This document shows, in pieces, positions 30,796-42,477 of a stretch of DNA of 64,000 nucleotides. Each line of letters opens with the position of its first letter. Position 1 is the stretch's first letter. The notes below the pieces were generated by a model. It worked only from the letters and a program-made list of their open reading frames with translations, did not search any database and was not told the origin of the DNA. This DNA is from Pseudonocardia sp. CNS-139. Its GTDB lineage: Bacteria > Actinomycetota > Actinomycetes > Mycobacteriales > Pseudonocardiaceae. The position numbers and the translations under genes were made by a program. Location: positions 87,334-151,333 of the forward strand of contig MKJX01000195.1 of NCBI GenBank assembly GCA_001942415.1, written 5' to 3'.

Positions 30796-32112
30796 GTGAA
30801 GTTGTCAGTCATCGGTTGTGGATACCTCGGTGCCGTCCATGCGGCGGCCATGGCCGAGCTCGGGCACGAGGTGGTCGGGATCGACGTCGACCGGGCCAAG
30901 GTCGAGGCGCTGGCCGCCGGGCGGGCGCCGTTCTTCGAGCCGGGCTTCCCCGAGCTGCTCGGCCGGGCGCTGGAGTCGGGCCGCCTGCGGTTCGCCATGG
31001 ACGTCGAGGAGGCGCGTGGCGCGCAGCTGCACTTCGTCTGCGTCGGCACCCCGCAGAAGCGCGGCGAGTACGGCGCCGACCTGCGGTTCGTCCGCGCGGC
31101 GACGGACGCGCTGCTGACGGTGCTCGGGCCCGACGAGATCGTCGTCGGCAAGTCGACGGTGCCGGTGGGCACGGCGGCGCAGCTGTCCGCGCAGGTCAGT
31201 AGCCGGGTGCCGGGCGCGCTGGTGGCCTGGAACCCGGAGTTCCTGCGTGAGGCTTCGCCGTGCAGGACACCCTGCACCCGGACCGGCTGGTGTACGGCGT
31301 CCCGGACGGGCCCGACGGCGACCGGGCGCGCGCCGCGCTCGACGAGGTCTACGCGCGGATCGTCGAGGCCGGCACGCCCAAGGTCGTCACGGACTACGCG
31401 ACCGCGGAGATGGTGAAGGTGGCCGCGAACTCGTTCCTGGCCACGAAGATCTCGTTCATCAACGCGATGGCCGAGCTGTGCGAGGCCACCGGCGCCGACG
31501 CACGCAGCTCGCCGACGCCATCGGCCACGACGACCGGATCGGGCGGAAGTTCCTCGGCGCCGGGCTCGGGTTCGGCGGCGGCTGCCTGCCGAAGGACATC
31601 CGGGCGTCATGGCCCGGGCCGGCGAGCTGGGCGCCGACCAGGCGCTCACGTTCCTGCGCGAGGTCGACAACATCAACATGCGGCGCCGGATCCGCATGGT
31701 CGAGCTGGCCCGCGAGGTCTGTGACGGGTCGCTGGTGGGCAAGCGGATCGGCGTGCTGGGTGCCGCGTTCAAGCCGCAGAGCGACGACATCCGCGACTCG
31801 CCCGCGCTCAACGTCGCCGCGCAGCTCCAGCTGCGGGGCGCGACGGTGTGCGTCACCGACCCGGCGGCGCTGGACAACAGCCGCCGGTCCTGGCCGCAGC
31901 TGGACTACGTGACGACCCCGGAGGAGGCGGTCGACCGGGCCGACGCAGTGCTCCTCCTGACCGAGTGGCCCGAGTACCGGGAGCTGGACCCGTACACGAT
32001 CGGCACCGTCGTCGCGCAGCGCCGGATGCTCGACGGGCGCAACGCGCTCGACCGGGACAAGTGGGAGGCGGCCGGCTGGTCGTACCGGGCACTGGGCCGG
32101 CGGGCCGGCTGA
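30796..32112 (+). CDS. UDP-glucose/GDP-mannose 6-dehydrogenase family (three frame breaks)
   Basis: About 439 aa with bases restored near 31252, 31502 and 31608. NAD-binding motif VIGCGYLGAVHAAAMAELGH, substrate-site segments VGTPQKRGEYGADLRFV and STVPVGTAAQLS, catalytic cysteine in GLGFGGGCLPKDIRA, and C-terminal GAAFKPQSDDIRDSPALNVA. The family oxidises UDP-glucose to UDP-glucuronate (or analogous sugars) using two NAD+. GTG start. It would supply the acidic sugar to the GT2 synthase. Its stop lies inside the start region of the next gene. Confidence 0.92.
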
Positions 32113-33107
32113 CCGAACCCGGCCGCGGGATCACGCGGCGCCGGCTGCTGGGCGGGATCGCGGCCGCCGGCGCCGTCGCACTCGCCGGGTGCGCGCCCGG
32201 CGCGCCGTACTCGGCGCAGGTCGGCGTGCCGCTCGTGGACCGGGCGGTCTGGGGCGCGTACGCGTCCACCCAGCCCTATCCCGACTGCTCGGCGCACTTC
32301 CGGCTGGAGCGGCTGCTCGGCGTGCGGTTCCCGTGGATGTCGTGGTTCTTCAACTGGTCGGTGCCGTGGCCGACGGTCGGCGGGGAGCAGGCGGCCGCCG
32401 GCGGCTACGACATCCTGCTGGCCTGGCAGCCGCGGCTCGACCGTCGGCGGGTGATGTTCGCGGACGTGCTGGCCGGGGACCACGACGACTACCTCACCCG
32501 GTTCTTCCGGCTCGCCGCCGCGCACCCCGGGCAGGTCATGATCCGGCTGGCGCACGAGATGAACGGCACCGGCTACCCGTGGGCGCTGGGCTACCGCGGC
32601 GAGAACGGCAGCGCCGTCGCGAGCACCGCGCAGTTCGTCGCGACCTGGCGCTACGTCGTGGACTTCCAGCGCCGGGTCGGCGGGGACAACGTGCGGTTCC
32701 AGTGGTGCATCATGTCCGCCGACCGCGGCGGCGTGCCGGCCGAGGAGTTCTACCCGGGTGACGAGTGGGTCGACACGCTCGGGATGGACGTCTACAACGG
32801 CTACCACGGCTGGCAGGAGCCGCGCGCCGTGATCGGCTACACGTACCGCCGGCTCACCGCGCTGAACCCGGACATGCCGCTGTGGATCTCCGAGATCGGC
32901 TGCCGGGAGCCGCGCATCCGCGAGATGTCGGGCGACCCGCCGGTGCCGGGAGAGAGCAAGGCGCGCTGGCTGGAGACGTTCTTCGGGCTCACCGAGTTCC
33001 CCCGGATCACCAACGTCAACTTCTTCCACGCGGCCCGCGCGTACGACTGGCGGCTCAACTCGTCGCCCGACGCGTTGGACGTCTGCCGAGCGGCGCTCGC
33101 GCGCTGA
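32061..33107 (+). CDS. GH26-like secreted glycoside hydrolase, Tat lipoprotein
   Basis: About 348 aa, unbroken. N-terminal RRRLLGGIAAAGAVALAGCA combines a twin-arginine-like stretch with a lipobox (LAGC), so export and lipid anchoring are predicted. The catalytic domain has IRLAHEMNGTGYPWALG (acid/base Glu as in beta-mannanases) and MPLWISEIGCREPR (nucleophile Glu). GH26 enzymes cut beta-mannan and related beta-glycans; here it may trim or release the polymer made by this locus. Start is uncertain: GTG 32061 overlaps the dehydrogenase by 52 bases, CTG 32109 would fit ATGA-like coupling. Confidence 0.82.
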   Translation: MGGGRLVVPGTGPAGRLTEPGRGITRRRLLGGIAAAGAVALAGCAPGAPYSAQVGVPLVDRAVWGAYASTQPYPDCSAHFRLERLLGVRFPWMSWFFNWSVPWPTVGGEQAAAGGYDILLAWQPRLDRRRVMFADVLAGDHDDYLTRFFRLAAAHPGQVMIRLAHEMNGTGYPWALGYRGENGSAVASTAQFVATWRYVVDFQRRVGGDNVRFQWCIMSADRGGVPAEEFYPGDEWVDTLGMDVYNGYHGWQEPRAVIGYTYRRLTALNPDMPLWISEIGCREPRIREMSGDPPVPGESKARWLETFFGLTEFPRITNVNFFHAARAYDWRLNSSPDALDVCRAALAR

Positions 33108-33220
33108 CGTTCTCCCGCCGTGATCAAGGTATAGCGCACCGGGGGGCTTGCGGCAAGCCCCGGTCGCTGCCGCAGAATTCCCGCCCGTAGGCGTGTGACC
33201 AGCGGAAACGGGAGTTCTGG

Positions 33221-34502
33221 GTGCGGGTGTTGCTGTCGACGTACGGGTCCCGCGGCGACGTCGAGCCGATGGCGGGAGTGGCGGTCCGCCTCCGGGAGCT
33301 CGGCGCCGACGTACGCGTGTGCGCACCGGCGGACGAGGACTTCGCGCAGCGGCTGGCCGCTGTCGGCGTTCCGTTCGTGCCGGTCGGACCGTCGGCGCGC
33401 GCGTTGACGAAGGCCGCCCCGCCGTCCTCGTCCATCCCGGAGCGATCGGCCGAGCTGATCGCCGGCCAGTTCGACACGCTGCCCGCGGCGGCGCAGGGAT
33501 GCGACCTGGTGGTGGTGACCGGCATGATGCCGGCCGCGGCCGGAGCGCTGTCGGTGGCCGAGATGCTCGGCATCCGCTCGGTGTTCGTGGCGCTCCAGAA
33601 GGTCGTCCTGCCGTCGCCGCATCATTCGCCGATGGCGTACCCGGGCCATCCGTTCCCGCCGGGCGAGACCGACAGCCGGGTGCTCTGGGAACACGAGCGC
33701 CGCAGCGTCAACGCGCTGTTCGGCGACGCGCTCAACACCAACCGGACCGCGAACGGCCTGCCGCCCGTCGCCGACGTCCGCGAGCACGTGGTCGGCCACC
33801 GGCCCTGGCTCGCGACGGACCCGGTGCTGGACCCGTGGCCTGCGACCCCGGACCTCGACGTCGTGCAGACCGGCGCGTGGATCGTGCCCGACACCCGGCC
33901 GCTCCCCGCCGGGCTACTGGCGTTCCTGGACGCCGGCGCCGCGCCGGTGTACATCGGCTTCGGCAGCATGCCGATGCGGACGTCGACGGACCTCGCCCGG
34001 GTGGTGGTCGACGCGGTCCGCGCGCAGGGCCGCCGCGTGGTCGTCGCCCGCGGCTGGGCCGACCTGGCCCCGATCGACGACCGGGCCGACTGCTTCGTCG
34101 TCGGCGAGGTCAACCAGCAGGCGCTGTTCGCCCGGGTCGCGGCGGTCGTGCACCACGGCGGCGCGGGCCACGACGACCACCGCCGCCCGGGCCGGCGCCG
34201 CGCAGGTGGTGGTGCCGCAGGTGGCGGACCAGCCGTACTGGGCCGGCCGGGTGGCAGACCTGGGCATCGGCGTCGCGCACGACGGCCCGACGGTGACGGT
34301 CGGGTCGCTGTCGGCGGCGCTCGCGAGGGCGCTGGACCCCGCGACCCGCGCCCGGGCGATCGCCGTGGCCGGCACGATCCGGGGGGACGGGGCGACGGTG
34401 GCCGCGCGGCTGCTGGTCGACGAGATGGCCGAGTTGTCCACATCGCGCGCGGTTGTCCACAGCTTTCGCCGACCGGCCCAGGACCGGGCCGGGGGCCGAT
34501 AG
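33221..34502 (+). CDS. GT1 (GtfA/MGT-like) glycosyltransferase (one frame break of opposite sign)
   Basis: About 426 aa. N-terminus [20 protein letters not shown] is characteristic of vancomycin/rhamnolipid-type GT-B enzymes; [10 protein letters not shown] and [10 protein letters not shown], then, in another frame, [20 protein letters not shown], form the nucleotide-sugar site. The break near 34170 needs one base removed (or two added), unlike most in this window. Such enzymes glycosylate small hydrophobic acceptors such as macrolides or sterols. GTG start; it follows the GH26 gene by 113 bases. Confidence 0.88.
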
Positions 34503-34605
34503 GCTGGAGCCGGGGTCGCCCCCCTGGGAGGGCGGGGGACTGTCGCGCGGGGGTTGTCGCGCGGGCCTTCTGCTTGGACGCGGCGGGGTGCGGCCGGGGC
34601 GTCGG

Positions 34606-36248
<1,643 letters not shown>

Positions 36249-36294
36249 GACAGCCGGAACGCTACCGGGACGCGCGTGGTCCGGGCGACGCCGC

Positions 36295-37697
36295 TCAGCG
36301 CGCGCCACCCGGCCGGCCCGCCGGTTGGCCCGGATCGACCTGGCCAGCAGAGCCGGCGACGCGAGAACGCCGGGGTGCGCGGTCATCATGCTCACCGACC
36401 GGAAGACGGTCGAGACGTGCGCGTCCCGGTTGCTCGCGGCGATGATCTGGCGGAGCGCCCACGCCCGGAAGCGGGCGCGCACCGTGGTCGCCTTCGGGGC
36501 GACGCCCAGGAACGCCTTGTCCGGTCCGGACGAGATCTGCCAGGCGGCCGCGACGATCACCGTGAGCAGGTCGAGGAAACCCCTGGCGGGGGCGTCGAGG
36601 TCCGGTCCGGAGCCCAGGTACCCCGACAGGCATGACCCGTGGAGCGCGGCGGAGGACATGCCCTGCCCGTAGACGGGGTTGAACGACGCCACGGCGTCAC
36701 CGACGACGGCGAGCCGGGCCGGGAAGCGGTCGAGGGTCTCGTAGTGGCGCCACCGGCTGTCGGGGTGGCGGTACGGGACGAGGTCGCCGATCGGCGTGCG
36801 GGAGACCGCCTCGGCGTAGACCGGCGGCAGGTCCCGGCAGCGGGCCACGAACTCGTCGATGTCCGCCGGCACGTGCTGCCCGCCGTAGTAGGCCAGCAGC
36901 ACCGTCCACTCGTCGTTCTCGGTGGCGCTCGCGTACGCGCCGGCGAAGCCGTTGGCCGGCGTGTGCTCCGGCGTGAAGCGATACACACCGCTGTGGGCGC
37001 CCGTCCAGTCCGAGGAGCGCTTGAAACGGGCGGTGAGGTAGCGGATGTCCACGAGGAGACGTTCCTGCTCCGGCCGCGGCCACCCGCCCTGCTCCAACCA
37101 GTCGGAGAGCCTGCTGCCGCGGCCGCTGGCGTCGACGACGAAGTCGGTGCCCGCGACGACCTCGTCGCTGCCGGCCGTGTAACGCACCCCGTCGACCGCG
37201 TCGCCCGCGAACGTGAGGCTGACCGCCCGTCCCGTCACGATCTCGACGTTCGGCAGGGCGAGCGTGCGCCGCCGGATCAGCGACTCCAGGAACGGCCGGC
37301 CGCTGTTGAGCATCTCCATGGTGGGCGGGGTCGGGGCGACCGCGCCGTTCACGAACAGGACGATCTCCTCCGGTCCGGAGATCACGGCGCCTTCGTCGAC
37401 GGCCTGCCGGGCGATGCCCGGGAACCAGCGTTCGAGCTGCGCCCGCCCGCCCGGCAGCAGGCTGTGGTTCTGGTAGCCCTGCGGAACTCCGGTGCGCGCC
37501 TCCCCGTCCGCGCCCGCGTCCGGCCCGTCCGGCTCGACGATCACCACCCGCTCGGCGTGGTCGGCGAGCACCCGGGCCGCGACGAGCCCGGCGATGCCGG
37601 CGCCCAGCACGTGCGCGGTGCGGAAGTGGACGGTGGTGTCCGTCGCGGCGATGCGGGTGCTGAGCCGGTCGAAGACTGCGGCCGCTGATTCCGACAT
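36295..37697 (-). CDS. FAD-dependent monooxygenase (PHBH/squalene-epoxidase-like)
   Basis: About 467 aa. Rossmann motif AHVLGAGIAGLVAARVLADH, then VVDASGRGSRLSDWLEQGG and the second FAD motif LAVVGDAVASFNPVYGQGMSSA. The family inserts one oxygen into aromatic or polyketide-like substrates. As sequenced the frame has no stop before the ABC-F gene and reads straight into it. Adding one base near 36320 would bring TGA at 36295-36297 into frame, giving a normal length; I use that end. The RBS before the ATG at 37697 is poor, so the start is tentative. Confidence 0.85.
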
Positions 37698-37739
37698 GGA
37701 GGAGATCTTGCCGCCGTCCCGTCGACGCCCGGTCGCAGC

Positions 37740-39066
37740 TCAGTGGACGGGGGCCGCGAGACCCGGCGCCGCGGTTTCGGGAGCGCGGGCCAGCAGGTCC
37801 AGCGTGAGCGCCGCCGACCAGCTGAAGTCGCCCACCCCGCGGCCGACGCCGGTGTGCGGGTCGAAGTACTCGCGGAAGCCCTGGGCCGCCACGGCGTGGA
37901 GCATCGCCGAGCGCAGCACGTCCGCCTCGGCGCTGCGGCCGTGCCGTTCCAGGCCGCGCAGCACGAGCCAGCTCGTGTTGATCCAGGACGGCCCGCGCCA
38001 GTAGCGCGTGGTGTCGAACGCCGCGCCGGTGAGGTCGTAGCTCGGCAGCGGGATGCGGTCGTTCAGCGCGAACCGCGGGCCGGTCATGGTCGCGACCAGC
38101 GCGTCCACGACGTCGGCGGGCAGGTCGAGCAGGAGCGGGGCGAGGCCGGCGACCGTGCACTCCGGGACCGGGACGCGTGGCGGTCGAGCGCGCGGAAGTG
38201 CCCGGCGGCCGGGTCGTAGCAGTGCACGAGCAGCGCGTCGCGCACGGCCGCGGCCCGCTCCAGGTGCGGCTCCGCGGGCAGCCCGAGCGTGCCGGCGATC
38301 CGCGCGAGCGCCTCCTCGGCGGCCGCGAGCAGCGTGTTGAAGAGCGGATCCACCACGACGAACGGGTGCGCGGCGAGGGCGTCGCGGTAGCCGTTCGCGC
38401 GGTAGGCGTCGGCGATCGCGACGTAACGCGCGTAGTCGGTGCCGGTCGGGCGCTCGTCCGCGACGACGTGGTCGAGGTCGCGGCGGCGGTGCCCGGCCGG
38501 CTGCCGCTGCGGCACGGGGACGGTCGCCAGCTCCGCGTCCCACGCGGGCGAGTTGTCGAGACCCGACTCCCACGGGTGCACGATCGTGACCAGCCCGTTC
38601 CCGGCCGCGCGGCACGTGAACAGGTAGTCGTCCTGGGCGCACAGGAGTGGGTAGAGCCGGCGCAGGAAGGGCAGCCCGAGCGCCGGGGCGGCGCGATACA
38701 GCTCCCACGCGGCCGGCGCGTGCACCGGCGGCTGCACGATCCCGGACGTCTCGCGGCCGCGGGCCGTCGGGGACGTCGGTGGAGCGCCAGAAGTCGGGGC
38801 CGGGGAAGTACGCGTCGCGGGCACACGCGGGTTGAACACGATGTGCGGCACCCGCCCGTCCGTCCACTGGGCCGCGAACAGCGACTCCAGCTCGCGGCGG
38901 CGTTGGCCGGCGCGACCGCGGCCCAGCCGATCGCGATGAACGCGGAGTCCCAGCTCCACTGGTGCGGGTAGAGCCGCCGGGACGGCACGGTGTGCCCGTG
39001 CTCCCAGTTGCCGCGGAGCACGGCGGTCGCGTCGTGCCGCAGGACGTCCTCGTCCTCGTGTCGCAT
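37740..39066 (-). CDS. GH63 glucosylglycerate/mannosylglycerate-hydrolase-like enzyme (four frame breaks)
   Basis: About 442 aa after correcting breaks near 38895, 38825, 38760 (opposite sign) and 38180; this equals the size of mycobacterial glucosylglycerate hydrolase. An (alpha/alpha)6 barrel: RRLYPHQWSWDSAFIAIGWA, ETSGIVQPPVHA, IVHPWESGLDNSPAWDAEL (candidate acid Asp), RYWRGPSWINTSWLVLRGL, FREYFDPHTGVGRGVGDFSW (candidate base Glu). The family releases glucose or mannose from glyceric-acid-linked compatible solutes. It is divergent from an ABC sugar importer, suggesting uptake and hydrolysis of such a solute (inference). Confidence 0.85.
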
Positions 39067-39233
39067 CGGTGGGCCTCGAAGTTTCGTACGTGGATCGGAC
39101 GTAAATAAAGCTAGCAGTGCGCCATTTACGACCGATCATTGAGCAAAAATATTCCGAGCCAGCGGTTGTGGATCACCGCGGCCCGGGGTTCACTTGTGGC
39201 CGATCTCACTAGCTGCGACGGGGGAGCTGCGTG
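39067..39233. promoter_or_regulatory. Divergent promoter region between GH63 gene and ABC importer
   Basis: 167 bases with unusually AT-rich patches (CGTAAATAAAGC and GCAAAAATATTCC). Short palindromes GTAC and GCTAGC occur. GGGGGAG lies just before the importer start. A shared operator for the ROK regulator encoded at 42478 is plausible, but no clear site can be named. Confidence 0.45.
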
Positions 39234-40618
39234 ATGAGAACCGTGACCCGACGTGTGGGCGTGGCCGTCGGCCTCGTCTCGGCCCTGTTGCTCTCCGCCT
39301 GCTCCGGCGGCGACGAGGGCGGCGACCAGGCGATCACCGTGTGGACCGGCGACACCCTGCCCGACCGGGTGGCCGCCACGCAGGCGATCATCGACCGCTT
39401 CACCGCGCAGACCGGCGTCCGCGTCGAGCTGGTGGGCGTCGACGACGACCAGTTCAACCAGGTGCTCACGCGTCCGCGGCCGCGGGCGAGCTGCCGGACG
39501 TGATCGGCTCGATCCCGCTGACGTCCGTGCGCACGCTCGCCACCAACGACCTCGTCGACACCGAGGCCACCGCGGCGGTCGTCGACGCGCTCGGCCGGGA
39601 CACGTGGAACCCGCGCGCGCTGGAGCTGACCCGCGACGGCGACCGTCAGCTCGCGGTGCCCAGCGAGGCGTGGTCGCAGCTGCTCTACTACCGCCGCGAC
39701 CTGTTCGACGCGGCCGGTCTCGCGCCGCCCACCAGCCTACGACGCGATCCTGACGGCCGCGCGCACGCTGGACTCGCCCGAGCGGGCCGGGTTCGTCGGG
39801 GCCACCGCGCCCGGCGACGCGTTCACGCAGCAGACGTTCGAGCACGTCGCGCTGGCCAACGGCTGCGAGCTCGTCGACGCGGCCGGCGAGATCACGATCG
39901 ACAGCCCGCAGTGCGTCGCCGCGTTCGCCTTCTACCGCGACCTGATCACCGGTTACTCCGTGTCCGGCGCGCAGGACGTCGACACCGTCCGCGCCGAGTA
40001 CTTCGCGGGCCGGTCCGCGATGGCGATCTGGTCCACGTTCCTGCTGGACGAGCTGGCCGGCCTGCGCAACGACGCCATGCCCAGTTGTCCCGAGTGCGCC
40101 GCCGACCCCGCCTACCTGGCCCGCAACAGCGGGATCGTCACCGCGCTGCAGGGTCCGCAGGGCAGCGGCCCGGCCCAGTTCGGCGAGGTCGTCTCGTGGG
40201 CGATCACGTCCGACGCGTCCGTCGACCCGGCGCAGCGGTTCGTCCGCTTCATGATGAGCGACGGCTACGTCGACTGGCTGGCGTTCGCGCCCGAGGGCAA
40301 GTACCCGGCGCGGCCGGGCAGCGCGCCCGGCGCGACCGACTACGTCGAGACCTGGGAGACGCTGCCGGTGGGCGTCGACACCGAGGGCCCGATCCAGCAG
40401 TTCTACGGCCAGGACGTGCTCGACGCGCTGCAGACCGGCCCGGAGGACTTCGACCGCTGGGGCATCACGCAGGGCCAGGGCGACCTGCTCGGCGCGGCGC
40501 TGGGCGAGCTGCCCGTGCCGGCCGCGGTCGCGCCGTGACGACCGGCGGCACGGACCCGCAGGGCGCCGCGCAGCAGGCCGCGGACGCCCTGCGCCGCATC
40601 CAGGACTCGCTGCGGTGA
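39234..40618 (+). CDS. Carbohydrate ABC transporter, substrate-binding lipoprotein (three frame breaks)
   Basis: About 461 aa with breaks near 39471, 39737 (opposite sign) and 40533. Lipoprotein signal RRVGVAVGLVSALLLSACSG. Extracellular solute-binding family 1: ITVWTGDTLPDRVAATQAII, ELPDVIGSIPLTSVRTLA, LAVPSEAWSQLLYYRRDLFD, FAGRSAMAIWSTFLLDELAG. As sequenced the frame stops at 40538; after one base is added it continues as VTTGGTDPQGAAQQAADALRR to TGA 40616-40618, a typical family tail that overlaps the permease start (GTGA). This makes the later end the better one. Confidence 0.88.
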
Positions 40619-41612
40619 CGGCCGGGGCCGACGTCGGGACGGCGCCGGCACCGCCCCGTCCCGAACCCCGACGGCGCACCCGCGGGGCGCTCGCCCGCGC
40701 CGACGCCCGGGCCGGACTGGCGCTGATCTCGCCGACGCTCGTGATCGTGCTGGCGATGGTCGTGCTGCCGATCGGCTGGACGGTGCTGCTCGCCTTCCAG
40801 CGGCTGCGGCTGCTCAACCTGCGCAGCTCCGGGCTCCTCGGCGAGCTCACGCTCGCCAACTTCGACAACGTCCTCACCGACCCGGGTTTCTGGGGCGCGC
40901 TCGCGACAACCCTCGTGTACTCGGTGCTCGGCACGGGGCTCGCGATCGGCGTCGGGCTGGTGGCCGCGCTCGCGCTGCGCCGGCCGTTCCGCGGGCGCGG
41001 GCTGGTCAGGGCCGCGATGCTGCTGCCGTACGTCGCGCCGATCGTCGCGGCCACGTTCGCCTGGTCGACGATGCTCAGCCCGCAGTTCGGCGTGGCCAAC
41101 CACTGGGGGATGCGCCTGTTCGGCTGGGAGGCGCCCATCGCGTTCCTCAGCCAGCGCAGCAGCGACGTCACCGTGCTCGGGGTGACGTTCGGGGTGCCGA
41201 CCGCGCTGCTGACGGTGATCGCGTCGAGGCGTGGCGGTCGTTCCCGTTCGCGTTCCTGTTCCTGACCGCCCGGCTGCAGGCCGTGCCGGCGACGCTGGAG
41301 GAGGCCGCCCGCGTCGACGGCGCCACGCCCACCCAGCGGTTCCGCTACATCGTGCTGCCGCAGCTGCTCCCGACGATCGCGGTGCTGGCCGTGCTGCGGT
41401 TCATCTGGACCTTCAACAGCTTCGACGACGTCTACCTGCTGACCGGCGGCGGCGCGGGCACCGAGGTGATCGCGGTGTCGGTGTTCAACGCGCTCACCGC
41501 GCGCGGGGACAACGGCGGCGCGGCCGCGCAGGCGCTCGTGCTCGCGGCGATCCTGGCCGTGATGGTCGGGTTCTACCTGTGGCGGCTCGCCCCGCGCGAG
41601 GAGCGGTCATGA
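40615..41612 (+). CDS. Sugar ABC transporter permease, MalF/UgpA type (one frame break)
   Basis: About 332 aa with one base restored near 41230. Six helices, beginning LALISPTLVIVLAMVVLPIGWTVLLAF. The EAA loop that docks to the ATPase is EEAARVDGATPTQRFRYIVLP, just after the break. Overlaps its neighbours on both sides (GTGA, ATGA), so one operon. Confidence 0.9.
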
Positions 41613-42474
41613 CGCGGGACGCGTTCGAGAACCGCCTGTTCGCGGCGCTGCGCGTGGTCGTGATCGGGTTGCTGCTGGTCGTGACGCTGTTCCCGTTCTA
41701 CTACTCGGGCCTGCTGTCGCTGCGCCCGCTGGACCGGGTGCTGCAGGACCCCGGCGCGCTCTGGGTGCCGCCCGCCGAGCTGGACCTGAGCAGCTACGTG
41801 CGGGTGCTCGCGCGGCCGACGCGGGCGGGCAGGGTTTCCTCGGGTTCATGGCCAACAGCGCGGTGGTGGCGCTGGGCGCGGTGGTCGTCACGCTGCTCTT
41901 CGCGCTGCCGGGCGCCTACGCCGTGAGCCGGCTGGACTTCTTCGGCCGGCGCCAGGTGAGCGTGCTCTTCCTGGCCGTCTACCTGTTCCCGAGCATCCTG
42001 CTGGCGGTGCCGCTCTTCGTGTTCTTCACCCGGATCGGGCTGCGCGGCTCGCTGGTCGGGCTGCTCGTCGTGTACGTCTCGCAGATCGTCGCGGTGTCGA
42101 TCTACATGCTGCGCAGCTACTTCGCGACGGTGCCCGCGAGCCTGGAGGAGGCCGCCGCCATCGACGGCTGCTCGCGGCTGGGCGTGCTGCGCCGGATCAG
42201 CCTGCCGCTCGCGATGCCGGCGATCGTCGCGAACGCGCTGTTCATCTTCATGATCGCGTGGAACGAGTTCCTCTTCGCGCTGCTCTTCCTCGTGGAGGAG
42301 CGCGAGCGCTGGACGGTCTCGCTGGGCCTGTCGCAGCTGGCCGGCAGCATCGAGATCCCGACGACGGTGCTGATGGCGGGCTCGGTGCTGGTCACCGTCC
42401 CGATCATCGTGGTCTTCTTCGCGAGCGAGAGACTGCTCACCGAAGGGCTCACCGCGGGAGCCGAGAAGGGCTGA
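41609..42474 (+). CDS. Sugar ABC transporter permease, MalG/UgpE type (one frame break)
   Basis: About 288 aa with one base restored near 41817. Helices include LRVVVIGLLLVVTLFPFYYS and SVLFLAVYLFPSILLAVPLFVFF; EAA loop LEEAAAIDGCSRLGVLRRISLP. There is no ATP-binding subunit in the operon, so the importer must use an ATPase encoded elsewhere, as in actinobacteria that share an MsiK-like ATPase (inference). Confidence 0.9.
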
Positions 42475-42477
42475 GAG

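Noticed and set aside
30796..33107. Complete Wzx/Wzy capsule system
   Set aside because: No flippase, polymerase or chain-length regulator is present; the GT2 enzyme is of the self-exporting synthase type.
36295..39066. Long minus-strand frame from 39066 to 36697 as one protein
   Set aside because: After about 38895 it is out of the GH63 frame and passes antisense-like through two genes; the real gene changes frame.
40535..40618. Separate 27-codon gene between binding protein and permease
   Set aside because: With one base added it is the natural C-terminal tail of the binding protein, ending in the expected GTGA overlap.
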